In this document: piece by piece, positions 9,601 to 16,697 of the stretch
How the letters are laid out: every line of letters starts with the position of its first letter
Numbering within the stretch: position 1 is the stretch's first letter
NCBI GenBank assembly: GCA_038206765.1
Contig: JBBRAM010000008.1
Span: 62,001 to 126,000 of the forward strand
DNA: 64,000 nucleotides
Origin: UKL13-2 sp038206765
GTDB taxonomy: Bacteria; Pseudomonadota; Gammaproteobacteria; Burkholderiales; Usitatibacteraceae
Direction: 5' to 3'
The notes under the pieces: model-generated
Database searches by the model: none
Told to the model about the DNA's origin: nothing
What the model saw: only the letters and a program-made list of their open reading frames with translations
Program-made: the position numbers and the translations under genes

Positions 9601-10037
9601 CCCGCACCGCCACCGAGCTGCAACGTGCCGGTGTGCCGGTGAACATCGGCGCACACGGCCAGCGCGAAGGCTTGGCCGCGCATTGGGAAATGTGGACATT
9701 GGGCCTCGGCGGAATGACTTCGCTTGAAGCGATCCGGTCCGCCACCATCAACGGTGCAAAATATTTGGGCATGGACAAAGACATCGGCTCGTTGGAGGTC
9801 GGCAAGCTGGCAGACTTGGCGATTATTGATGGCGATGTGCTGAGCGATATCCGAAAGAGTGACCGGCTCACGCATGTGATGGTCAATGGCCGATTATACG
9901 AATCCGCGACGATGAATGAAGTGGGCGCAACACCTAAAGCACGTAAACCGTTTTTCTTTGAAGGTGCGAACGGGAGTGTGGTGCCGGTGGATTCGACGGG
10001 GTATGGACATGGTGATGGGGAGGGTGTGGGGCATTGA
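6693..10037 (+). CDS. TolB-propeller/amidohydrolase fusion protein, secreted
   Basis: About 1114 residues from the ATG at 6693, chosen because CGGAG precedes it and a clean signal peptide follows (ALYLALCLVALSAPSFVWSA); an in-frame start at 6594 lacks this. Residues about 50-660 carry PD40/TolB propeller repeats (SPDGKQIVF, SPDGKKLTYM, SPDGRYVYYS). The C-terminal part is a metal-dependent amidohydrolase: DVHWHGG (HxH near 742), a Lys in SVKSYNQ near 839, GHTGVEH near 882, NIGAHGQREG near 985 and the closing LEVGKLADLAIIDGDVL. The architecture matches imidazolonepropionase-like hydrolases fused to propellers. The substrate is unknown; a peptide or cyclic amide is possible. Its stop codon overlaps the next gene's ATG. 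Confidence 0.88.
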   Translation: MPIFSAFRVALYLALCLVALSAPSFVWSAAASDTDAEKSKPKWDVNKPPGASATVKIDTRTGTWMTVDVSPDGKQIVFDLLGDLYLLPIAGGEAKALTHSMAWEMQARFSPDGKKLTYMSDAGGGDNIWTMNVDGTDAREISKEKIRMMNNPVWHPNGQYIAARKHYAGTRSLGSGEIWLFHAGATSEGVQLNEKPNWQKDLGEPAFSPDGRYVYYSQDTTPGKNFEYNKDSNKQIYQIFRHDLQDGKTKAFVSGAGGAVRPTPSPDGKYLAFVRRVRNQSTLFLKDLQTGAETVAWSGLERDMQEAWAVHGVYPSFAWMPGSKEIVVWAQGKIWRVDPFSANTGNKNAAKEIPFHVADTREIREAVRFETKVAPDSFDVHQLRWVNVSPAGDKVIYSALGHLYLRNLPEGKPQRLTKFDDRFELWPSFSRDGKSIVFTTWNDAKLGSVRTLDLASGKESALTREPGKYLSPTFSPDGKQVVFMKARGGYLTTPWYGIETGIFSVPTDAKAAPRLVVEDGSDPLFGADNEHIYVTRQNTTGEVDWAMQLVRVKLDKSAEHVVVKGDFTSDFALSPDGAWLAFEERFHTYVMPLPQAGKTISIGPKAEALPVKQLDVNAGKYVHFSGDSKTVYFSLGNELFTRPLKDAFTFTSTTVKDAKDLPKMAENGVNIGFAANADKPAATVVINGARVVTMKGDEVIDNARIVVKGNRITAIGKMAEVVAPAGATVIDAVGKTIIPGLVDVHWHGGMAEDEIIPQQSWINYASLAFGVTTIHDPSNNTSDIFTQSELQRAGLVVGPRIYSTGTILYGAKANMSAVVNSLDDALTHLKRMKAAGAISVKSYNQPRRDQRQQILEAARQTNMMVVPEGGSLFQMNMTMVVDGHTGVEHAIPVASAYDDVKQLWSQTKVGYTPTLGVGYGGLDGEHYWYAHTDVWKHPILSRYVPRTLLEPRSVRREMAPEEDFNIIKVARTATELQRAGVPVNIGAHGQREGLAAHWEMWTLGLGGMTSLEAIRSATINGAKYLGMDKDIGSLEVGKLADLAIIDGDVLSDIRKSDRLTHVMVNGRLYESATMNEVGATPKARKPFFFEGANGSVVPVDSTGYGHGDGEGVGH

Positions 10038-10372
10038 TGAAAACTAGGCGCGATCCTAACCGAAAACCAACACATCCCGGCGCAGCCCTGCGCGAAGATG
10101 TGCTGCCTGCGCTGGAAATGTCGCAAACAGAATTTGCCAAACGCCTTGGCGTGAGTCGTCTGACTGTATCCGAGCTACTACTCGAAAAGCGCAGCCTCAC
10201 TGCCGACGTGGCAATGGGCATTGCAACCCTCACCAGCACCACGCCAGAAAGCTGGCTGCGGATGCAGGAGACGCTTGATTTTTGGGAGTCAGCGCAATCA
10301 GCCAAGCGGGCTGACTTCAATCGATTTCTCAAAAATGTTCCCAATGTCCCGGCTGAAAAATATGACAAATGA
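10037..10372 (+). CDS. HigA-family antitoxin-like XRE regulator without adjacent HigB
   Basis: 111 residues from the ATG at 10037, which shares one base with the preceding stop; an upstream TTG at 10034 is less likely. The sequence HPGAALREDVLPALEMSQTE followed by FAKRLGVSRLTVSELLLEKR is the helix-turn-helix of the HigA/VapI family of antidotes. HigA normally follows the toxin gene higB, but here the gene upstream is the amidohydrolase and no RelE-fold toxin is seen next to it. It could be a solitary regulator or the remnant of a module. The next small frame overlaps its end. Confidence 0.8.
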   Translation: MKTRRDPNRKPTHPGAALREDVLPALEMSQTEFAKRLGVSRLTVSELLLEKRSLTADVAMGIATLTSTTPESWLRMQETLDFWESAQSAKRADFNRFLKNVPNVPAEKYDK

Positions 10373-10529
10373 TTCATTAAAGCTTGCAGAAATCGCAGCG
10401 CAAAAAAATGAGTTCGCCAAAATTGTGGCGAATGTAACGGCGCGCAATAAAAACATGTCCGCTGAAGAAGTCGGGGCAACTATCAACGCCGCGCTGCGCA
10501 AAGCTCGACACGATATGAAGAAAGCTTAA
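10362..10529 (+). CDS. Small hypothetical protein, 55 residues
   Basis: The ATG at 10362 begins a 55-residue frame (MTNDSLKLAEIAAQKNEFAK at the N-terminus, ending RKARHDMKKA) overlapping the HigA-like gene by 11 bases. It is hydrophilic, rich in Ala/Lys/Asn and predicted helical. It resembles no toxin family that I recognise. The overlap suggests translational coupling to the HigA-like gene. It might be a short partner of that regulator, but this is only inference, and a spurious frame cannot be excluded. Confidence 0.45.
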   Translation: MTNDSLKLAEIAAQKNEFAKIVANVTARNKNMSAEEVGATINAALRKARHDMKKA

Positions 10530-10583
10530 TTTACTGATCGTGACCTAAGCATTGGCTATTACTTTAATTGAGCCTAACTGCAA

Positions 10584-10612
10584 TTGACTGTATCTCAAAA
10601 GAGATACATAAT
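10584..10612 (+). promoter_or_regulatory. dinJ-yafQ promoter with operator palindrome in the spacer
   Basis: TTGACT at 10584-10589 and CATAAT at 10607-10612 are 17 bases apart, a good sigma-70 match. The spacer is filled by the perfect inverted repeat TATCTC-AAAA-GAGATA (10591-10606). An operator in this position would be blocked by the DinJ-YafQ complex, the usual autoregulation of such modules. Confidence 0.75.
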
Positions 10613-10639
10613 AGTTAAAGTTCTATAAGGGCAAAAACC

Positions 10640-10921
10640 ATGGCAGCACAATCTTCAATGCTTCACGTTCGCGTGGATGACGACACCAAAGCGCAAGCCA
10701 CTGAGGCACTTGCCGCAATGGGTATGTCTGTGTCTGATGCGGTGCGTATTTTTTTAAACCGCGTAGTGATCGATCAGGCTTTTCCGCTCGAACTCAAAGT
10801 GCCCAATGCCGAAACCCGCAAGGCGATGGCGGAAGCTCGCACCATCATGGCCAAACGCAAAGCCCGATTTGCAACGCCAGAAGCGCTATTCGATGACCTC
10901 GAAAAAATCCGCCGCAAGTAA
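10640..10921 (+). CDS. dinJ: RelB/DinJ family antitoxin
   Basis: 93 residues. The N-terminal segment MLHVRVDDDTKAQATEALAA and the following MGMSVSDAVRIFLNRVV match the ribbon-helix-helix DNA-binding domain of RelB/DinJ antitoxins. The C-terminal half (about residues 50-93) would wrap the toxin. The gene overlaps the downstream YafQ-type toxin gene by 29 bases, the normal antitoxin-first order. A promoter with an internal palindrome lies directly upstream, consistent with repression by the DinJ-YafQ complex. Confidence 0.88.
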   Translation: MAAQSSMLHVRVDDDTKAQATEALAAMGMSVSDAVRIFLNRVVIDQAFPLELKVPNAETRKAMAEARTIMAKRKARFATPEALFDDLEKIRRK

Positions 10922-11213
10922 GCGTGCGTCGTTGCCGCGCACGTCGGATTACACAAAATCGTTTCTGAAAGACTGGCAACGGCTCTCGCACTCTGGCCGC
11001 TACGACGTGAATCGTCTCAAAGAAGCGATGCTTCTGCTCATCGCAAACGATGCCCCACTCAGCGCTGAATGGCTCGACCATCCACTAAAAGGCGATTGGG
11101 CTGACCATCGGGAATGCCATATCGGCGGGGATTTTTTGTTGATCTATCGGGTTGAGGGTGACCTGATTGTGTTTGTGCAAACTGGGACGCATACTGAGTT
11201 GTTTAATGGATAG
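10893..11213 (+). CDS. yafQ: YafQ family mRNA interferase toxin
   Basis: 106 residues from the ATG at 10893, inside the end of dinJ. It matches YafQ closely: LKGDWADHRECHIGGDFLLI, then YRVEGDLIVFVQTGTHTELF. The catalytic set of YafQ appears present: His in DHPLKG, His in ECHIGGD, the Asp in GGDFL and the His in TGTHTELF. YafQ toxins cleave mRNA on the ribosome at in-frame lysine codons followed by A or G. One typical aromatic is Phe instead of Trp after the Asp (GGDFL versus PDWIL in E. coli). The module looks intact. Confidence 0.87.
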   Translation: MTSKKSAASKRASLPRTSDYTKSFLKDWQRLSHSGRYDVNRLKEAMLLLIANDAPLSAEWLDHPLKGDWADHRECHIGGDFLLIYRVEGDLIVFVQTGTHTELFNG

Positions 11214-11338
11214 TATTTTTGCATGACTTGCGTGCTACTGTTTGCAATGCGGCTTAAAGCAAAAGAGCGAAAACTTAATTCAGCAGCCAAAATCAGTAAT
11301 GGTCAAGATGCGTCTCTTGTTAGGACTTAACTGCGTAT

Positions 11339-11785
11339 ATGCCCATACCTGCGCTTGAACCTAACGGCTTGCTTCCCACTGGCATTCACGCTTGCTCGCT
11401 CGACGACATCGATGCGCGCTTTACTTGGAATGAGCATAGGATTAGTTTATTCACGAATTTCATGCTCTTTTTAGAGTCTGAACTCAGACCACATTTTCCG
11501 TATCCCATCTTCTTTGATGGAAGCTTTGTGACCGATAAGGAGCTGCCGGACGATACTGATGTTGTGCTTGATTTATCTAATGCTCCAGATGATCGCAAGT
11601 GGGGAGCGCTAGTGTTTATGCAGCAACATCAGCAAAGACTCATGTCGCAATACCGTGTACATTTTTGGATTAATTTACCAGGCAATAGCGATTTTTCCGC
11701 TTTTTTTCAATATGTCGGTATTAAGACTGCGCGCTCTAAAGGTTTGAACCCAAAGCATCTGAAGGGAATTCTTAAGGTTTCATAA
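11339..11785 (+). CDS. DUF6932-like protein, nucleotidyltransferase fold
   Basis: 148 residues. The N-terminus (LLPTGIHACSLDDIDARF) and the central DGSFVTDKELPDDTDVVLDL resemble the DUF6932 family, where GSF plus a spaced D-x-D recalls the active site of minimal nucleotidyltransferases. The GS and two Asp residues needed for metal binding are visible, so activity is plausible. The ribosome site is weak (AGGA about 10 bases upstream). The stop overlaps the next gene's start as TAATG, so the two are likely coupled. No substrate or role is known; location beside toxin-antitoxin genes suggests an accessory, possibly defence or addiction, function, which is inference. Confidence 0.7.
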   Translation: MPIPALEPNGLLPTGIHACSLDDIDARFTWNEHRISLFTNFMLFLESELRPHFPYPIFFDGSFVTDKELPDDTDVVLDLSNAPDDRKWGALVFMQQHQQRLMSQYRVHFWINLPGNSDFSAFFQYVGIKTARSKGLNPKHLKGILKVS

Positions 11786-12783
11786 TGGGCAAATGGATTG
11801 AATCGGTCGAACGTAAGGCCTCAATTATTCACACACAGCTAGCCGCCGCTCGTTCGCTGGCGGTAGCTCATGGTGCCAGTGCGGACAGTATTGCAGCACC
11901 GTATTTAAACCTCTTGCGAAATTTGTATGCTGAAGAGTTTCCTTTTGCACAATTATCAGATGCGTCAGATCTTGTTGCACGCTTCAAGGGCCCTTCTGTT
12001 GATATTCATGATCCAACGGTTTCCATCGTAAGTTCACTACTCTCGGAACTACGCGAGCAAATACGAGGAATCGCAAAATCAGTAGTCGGTTTAGCGACTG
12101 ATACGCGCGTGCTATGGCCTGCGCAACTCGACCCTCATCTTTCGGGAATTGCACATGGAAGCCTGCTTGTAGGAGTTAGCGTTTCCGCCCCAGAAGCACT
12201 TGGCGCAAAAGGACAGCTTGAAATAGAAGGTGCGTCCACGCAAGTATTTGAATCTGTTCGATCAGCAATCCGCAGCCTTTCTTTAGTCGCTCGTTATGTT
12301 AATGATTCTGGAATAGATGACTCTATTCGTGACGCGTTCCCAGACCCAGCAATTAGAGACACTGTATTGGTTGCTGCTAGGAGGTTAGCGCCGACAGGTA
12401 GGCGCGGCATCGACAGCATTTCATTCTTTACCCCTGAAATTGAGGAGCAAGAAGTACAGCTCTTAACGCCAAAATCTCGCCAAACATTATCCAGCGCACT
12501 TATTACTCCGGTAAAGACTCGCGGCGATGGAACCTTTGAAGGACTTCTACGGGAAGTTGACTTAGATGCGCGTCGGTTTGAAATTCGAGGCGTTAGCGGT
12601 ATCGGAGCCATTCGTTGTGTATACGGTCCGCAACACGATGCGCTCGTGCGTGCAGCGCTCGATGCGAAAGTACGGATCACCGGACAGTACGAGGTATTTG
12701 AAGGTTCTCGTCCGCGTTTCGTTGCGGTCAATATAATGGAACGGTTGACGCAACCTTTACAGCAATTGCCGATTCCTGAGTAA
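11785..12783 (+). CDS. Hypothetical protein, 332 residues, partner of DUF6932-like gene
   Basis: The start ATG overlaps the previous stop in TAATG. I do not recognise a characterised family. The first about 120 residues look helical. A middle part (HLSGIAHGSLLVGVSVSAPE, then SVRSAIRSLSLVARYVNDSG) could be a mixed alpha/beta domain. The last 80 residues (FEGLLREVDLDARRFEIRGV, then ALDAKVRITGQYEVFEGSRP) look like a small beta-rich, OB-like domain. No signal peptide or membrane segment is seen, so it is likely cytoplasmic. Tight coupling to a nucleotidyltransferase-fold protein suggests a two-component system, for example modifier and target or toxin and neutraliser; this is inference. Confidence 0.7.
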   Translation: MGKWIESVERKASIIHTQLAAARSLAVAHGASADSIAAPYLNLLRNLYAEEFPFAQLSDASDLVARFKGPSVDIHDPTVSIVSSLLSELREQIRGIAKSVVGLATDTRVLWPAQLDPHLSGIAHGSLLVGVSVSAPEALGAKGQLEIEGASTQVFESVRSAIRSLSLVARYVNDSGIDDSIRDAFPDPAIRDTVLVAARRLAPTGRRGIDSISFFTPEIEEQEVQLLTPKSRQTLSSALITPVKTRGDGTFEGLLREVDLDARRFEIRGVSGIGAIRCVYGPQHDALVRAALDAKVRITGQYEVFEGSRPRFVAVNIMERLTQPLQQLPIPE

Positions 12784-12960
12784 GTCTCTAGCTGTTTAAG
12801 CGACTTGATTGAGCAATTCTTACTAGCCCTACGTACAAAATGGCTTCAATTATCACTACCTAAAACAGTTGCTAAAAAAGCTTTGTTTCGCCCAAAATTC
12901 CTACCCCTCGCGTAAAATTCCCCTTCTTATTTTCCCCTTCGTACTAATCCAGAAAGTCTC

Positions 12961-15360
12961 ATGCTTCCCTCCATCGAATCCCGTCTTGCCGTTGAGCTCG
13001 CCGCCAAACCCATCCAAATCGCTGCGGCTGTTGCCCTGCTTGACGAAGGCGCTACTGTGCCTTTTATTTCGCGTTATCGGAAGGAGGCTACGGGCGGACT
13101 TGACGATATTCAGTTGCGCTTGTTGGAAGAGCGGTTGCGGTATTTGCGGGAGCTGGAGGATCGTCGCGTGGCGATTTTGGACAATATTGAGGAGCAGGGG
13201 AAATTAACGCCCGAGCTTCGTTTAGCGATTGAAAACGCGGAAGATAAAACCAAACTCGAAGATTTGTATTTGCCTTACAAACAGAAGCGCCGCACCAAGG
13301 CGCAGATTGCAAAGGAGGCAGGCTTAGAGCCGTTGGCGGATGTGTTATTGGCTGATCCGATGCTCACACCTGAAGTGGAGGCTGCAAAATATTTGCGTGC
13401 CGAGCCTGTGGATGCAGAACAGAAGGACACCGTCGTTCCCGACGTAAAAGCCGCACTGGAAGGTGCGAAGCAAATCTTGATGGAACGTTTTTCGGAGAGT
13501 GCGGGTTTGATTGCGCGGGTGCGGGATTACATGATTTTGCATGGCGTGGTGGAATCCAAATTGGTAGAAGGCCAAGCTGATAAGGGTGCAAAGTTTTCGG
13601 ATTATTTTGTTTATAACGAGACTTGGAAAACGATTCCTTCTCATCGTGCACTGGCGCTGTTCCGTGGCCGCAATGAGGGCTGCTTGAGCGTTGCGCTGCG
13701 GCTGGATTCGGAAGAAGAAAAACCTTCATGGAGTGCGCCGTTTAATCCGGTGGAGGAAATGATTAGCGGCCATGCGGGCATTGCCAACAAGGCGCGGCCT
13801 GCGGACAAATGGTTATGTGAAGTGGTGCGCTGGACATGGCGGGTGAAAATTTCGCTGCATTTGGAAACGGAATTAATGTCTAACTTGCGCGAAAAAGCGG
13901 AAGTGGAGGCGATCAATATCTTCGCGCAGAATTTGAAAGATTTGCTACTCGCCGCCCCCGCCGGACCGCGCGCGACCATGGGGCTGGACCCCGGCATTCG
14001 CACCGGTTGTAAAGTGGCGGTGGTGGATAGCACTGGCAAGGTGTTGGAGACAACGACGATTTACCCGCATGAGCCGCGTCGTGATTGGGAAGGCGCGTTG
14101 CACACGCTTGCCGTGCTGGCTAAAAAACACAGCGTGGATTTAATTTCCATTGGCAATGGCACGGCATCCCGTGAGACGGATAAATTAGCGGGGGATCTGA
14201 TTAAGCTAATCACGGCGCAATATCCCGAACATCACATGACGAAAATTGTGGTGTCCGAAGCGGGTGCATCGGTTTATTCCGCGTCGGAATTTGCGTCCAA
14301 AGAATTGCCGGATTTGGATGTGTCGATTCGCGGTGCGGTATCGATTGCGCGGCGTTTACAAGACCCGCTGGCGGAGCTGGTGAAGATTGATCCGAAGTCG
14401 ATTGGTGTGGGCCAATATCAACACGACGTGAATCAAAGCCAGCTCGCACGCTCGTTGGTTGCGGTAGTGGAAGATTGCGTAAACGCAGTCGGTGTAGATG
14501 TGAATATGGCCTCAAGTGCCCTATTGGCGAGGGTTTCGGGGCTGTCGGCCTCGGTGGCGGCGAATATTGTTTCGCACCGCGATGCGCACGGCGCATTCAA
14601 ATCGCGTGAGGCTTTAAAGAAAGTGCCGCGCTTGGGCGATAAGGCGTTTGAGCAGGCGGCAGGATTTTTGCGGATTCAAAATGGCGAGAATCCGCTGGAT
14701 GCATCGAGCGTTCACCCCGAGGCGTATCCGCTGGTGGAGAAAATTCTAGCCGATATAAAACGTGACAAAGGTGACACAAAAGCGGACATCAAAGCCCTAA
14801 TGGGGGATGCGAAGTTACTGAAAAGTTTAGACGCCGAGAAATATGCGGATGAGCGGTTCGGTGTGCCGACGGTGACGGACATTTTGAAAGAGTTGGAAAA
14901 ACCCGGCCGTGATCCGCGCCCTGAATTCAAGACGGCAACTTTTCAGGATGGTGTGGAGAAATTATCCGATTTGCAGCCGGGCATGATTTTGGAAGGGGTG
15001 GTGACCAACGTCGCGGCATTCGGCGCGTTTGTGGATATTGGTGTGCATCAGGATGGCTTGATTCATATATCAGCTCTTGCCGAAAAGTTTGTGAAGGACC
15101 CTCGCGATGTCGTGAAGGCCGGGCAAGTGGTGAAAGTAAAAGTGATCGAGGTTGATGAAAAGCGGAATCGGGTAGCGTTGACAATGCGCTTAAATGACAC
15201 ACCAACGGCTAAATCGACGGGCGGCGGTTCTGATAGAGACGCCCGAACGGGTGCAAGCAATCGCGCTGCCGGAAACCAACAGAATGCGCAACGTCAACCT
15301 GCCATGGCAGGAGGTGAAAGCGCGATGGCAGCGGCGTTTGCGAAGTTGAAGAAAGGCTGA
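12961..15360 (+). CDS. tex: Tex, transcription accessory protein with S1 domain
   Basis: 799 residues, close to the family's usual length. Domains in order: a helical N-terminal Tex region (VALLDEGATVPFISRYRKEA), a YqgF/RuvX-like domain beginning about residue 338 (GLDPGIRTGCKVAVVDSTGK), helix-hairpin-helix motifs about 515-570, and an S1 RNA-binding domain about 675-745 (GMILEGVVTNVAAFGAFVDI). The C-terminal 50 residues are a low-complexity Gly/Ala/Gln tail. Tex binds nucleic acid and RNA polymerase and influences transcription; its precise role is not settled. It appears monocistronic, and the 177 bases upstream show no clear promoter. Confidence 0.95.
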   Translation: MLPSIESRLAVELAAKPIQIAAAVALLDEGATVPFISRYRKEATGGLDDIQLRLLEERLRYLRELEDRRVAILDNIEEQGKLTPELRLAIENAEDKTKLEDLYLPYKQKRRTKAQIAKEAGLEPLADVLLADPMLTPEVEAAKYLRAEPVDAEQKDTVVPDVKAALEGAKQILMERFSESAGLIARVRDYMILHGVVESKLVEGQADKGAKFSDYFVYNETWKTIPSHRALALFRGRNEGCLSVALRLDSEEEKPSWSAPFNPVEEMISGHAGIANKARPADKWLCEVVRWTWRVKISLHLETELMSNLREKAEVEAINIFAQNLKDLLLAAPAGPRATMGLDPGIRTGCKVAVVDSTGKVLETTTIYPHEPRRDWEGALHTLAVLAKKHSVDLISIGNGTASRETDKLAGDLIKLITAQYPEHHMTKIVVSEAGASVYSASEFASKELPDLDVSIRGAVSIARRLQDPLAELVKIDPKSIGVGQYQHDVNQSQLARSLVAVVEDCVNAVGVDVNMASSALLARVSGLSASVAANIVSHRDAHGAFKSREALKKVPRLGDKAFEQAAGFLRIQNGENPLDASSVHPEAYPLVEKILADIKRDKGDTKADIKALMGDAKLLKSLDAEKYADERFGVPTVTDILKELEKPGRDPRPEFKTATFQDGVEKLSDLQPGMILEGVVTNVAAFGAFVDIGVHQDGLIHISALAEKFVKDPRDVVKAGQVVKVKVIEVDEKRNRVALTMRLNDTPTAKSTGGGSDRDARTGASNRAAGNQQNAQRQPAMAGGESAMAAAFAKLKKG

Positions 15361-15439
15361 ACGCAGGCTGGGCGCTTAAGGTGGTCTCGCCAGTCGGCCA
15401 TTTAGCCGCACGAAACATCTGGTTGAGCCCGTATACTGT

Positions 15440-15480
15440 TTCAATCGCTGCTTCAATTGCCGCTTTAATTGCTGCTTCAA
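15440..15480. repeat. Short tandem repeat, 12-bp unit
   Basis: Three and a half imperfect 12-bp units (TTCAATCGCTGC, TTCAATTGCCGC, TTTAATTGCTGC, TTCAA) lie just upstream of the GNAT gene, next to GTATACTG, a possible -10 region. Copy-number change here could affect promoter spacing. Confidence 0.65.
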
Positions 15481-15497
15481 AATGACTATAGTGGCCT

Positions 15498-15959
15498 ATG
15501 CCAGCCAATCTAACCATCCGCGATATGCGCCCCACCGATGCCGCCAATGTCGCCGGACTGAGCGCTGAACTTGGCTACCCAGCGACGACAGAACTAATCG
15601 CCCTGCGCCTCGCAGAAATTAACAATAACGTGAATGACAGCACGACACGCGGCCTGTTCGTCGCTGACCACAACAAGCTCGGCGTGATTGGCTGGATTTA
15701 TGTTTATTCGATGCAGCCTTTCCATGCTGATCGTTATGCTGAGATTGGCGGTTTGGTCGTTGGCGCATCTGCGCGTCGCACAGGTGCTGGGGCGGCGCTC
15801 ATGGGCGCGGCGGAAGCGTGGGCAGGTGAACGCGGCTATTTGACGATGCGCCTGCGCTCTGGGATACATCGGCCTGATGCGCACCTATTTTATGAAGCGA
15901 TTGGCTACGGCAAAGTGCGTGAATCGATGATGTTCCGCAAATCATTGGTGGGTGCGTGA
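15498..15959 (+). CDS. GNAT family N-acetyltransferase
   Basis: 153 residues. The N-terminus LTIRDMRPTDAANVAGL and the acetyl-CoA-binding motif region RRTGAGAALMGAAEAWAGER (motif A, R/Q-x-x-G-x-G/A) are typical of the Gcn5-related acetyltransferase fold. HLFYEAIGYGKVRESMMFRK gives the conserved C-terminal F/Y-E-x-x-G-F/Y element. The acceptor is unknown. The stop overlaps the next gene's GTG start by four bases (GTGA), so the two are probably co-translated. Confidence 0.85.
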   Translation: MPANLTIRDMRPTDAANVAGLSAELGYPATTELIALRLAEINNNVNDSTTRGLFVADHNKLGVIGWIYVYSMQPFHADRYAEIGGLVVGASARRTGAGAALMGAAEAWAGERGYLTMRLRSGIHRPDAHLFYEAIGYGKVRESMMFRKSLVGA

Positions 15960-16693
15960 AGCGGCTTGCCGGCAATAGTCATTCAATGGCCGATGATGGC
16001 TATGTGTTGCTCGACCAATTGCTTGATCGACGAACTTGTGTAGCGTTCGCTGAACAGTTATCGAAAGCTGCTGCCAGCGCAGGACAGCGGCACTTGATTG
16101 ATCACGCTGCCGTGCAGTTGCTTCTCCACGATCCCCGGCTGATTGAGGCAGTGCGCGACATCTTTGGCGGAAAGGCCAGTTCACCCGCCTCAAGTTCTGC
16201 ACCTGCGCCCGCCTCGGCATTTGCTTTCAAAGCCACACTGTTCGACAAACACAGCGAGCAAAATTGGCTGGTCGCTTGGCATCAGGATGTGACGATTCCC
16301 GTGGCCGCGAAGCATGATGTGCCGGGCTGGACGGCGTGGTCGGTCAAGGATGGGGTGGATTATGTTTGTCCGGTTGATCGCGTTTTACGGGCGGTGGTAG
16401 CGCTTCGGATTCATCTTGATGATTGCCATGCCGAAAACGGGCCGCTGCGGGTGTTACGCGGCAGCCATGTGCTGGGGCACGTCCCGCAAAGCAAGGTTGC
16501 CGGGATGGCCGATTCGTTTGAGACGGATATCATCGAGGGCGATGCGGGCAGCGCAGTGTTTATGAAGCCGCTGCTGATTCATGCGTCGTCAAAAGCCACG
16601 GTCGATGCGCGGCGGCGTGTGTTGCAATTTGAATTTGCAGCAATTGATTTGCCGGTCCCGTTGGCTTGGCATCGTCGCTGCGCTTTGGGTTGA
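15956..16693 (+). CDS. Phytanoyl-CoA dioxygenase (PhyH) family protein
   Basis: 245 residues from a GTG overlapping the GNAT stop. The iron ligands of the 2-oxoglutarate/Fe(II) fold are visible as WHQDVT (HxD) and the distal His in LLIHASSKA, with an Arg for 2-oxoglutarate in ARRRVLQFEF. The region GPLRVLRGSHVLGHV is also characteristic. It would hydroxylate an unidentified small molecule. Coupling to an acetyltransferase suggests a shared modification pathway, but the substrate cannot be inferred. It converges with algR, with only four bases between them. Confidence 0.8.
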   Translation: MKRLAGNSHSMADDGYVLLDQLLDRRTCVAFAEQLSKAAASAGQRHLIDHAAVQLLLHDPRLIEAVRDIFGGKASSPASSSAPAPASAFAFKATLFDKHSEQNWLVAWHQDVTIPVAAKHDVPGWTAWSVKDGVDYVCPVDRVLRAVVALRIHLDDCHAENGPLRVLRGSHVLGHVPQSKVAGMADSFETDIIEGDAGSAVFMKPLLIHASSKATVDARRRVLQFEFAAIDLPVPLAWHRRCALG

Positions 16694-16697
16694 GTCG

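Noticed and set aside
12784..12960. Possible integration scar between the accessory block and tex
   Set aside because: No integrase, tRNA gene or direct repeats flanking the block could be found.
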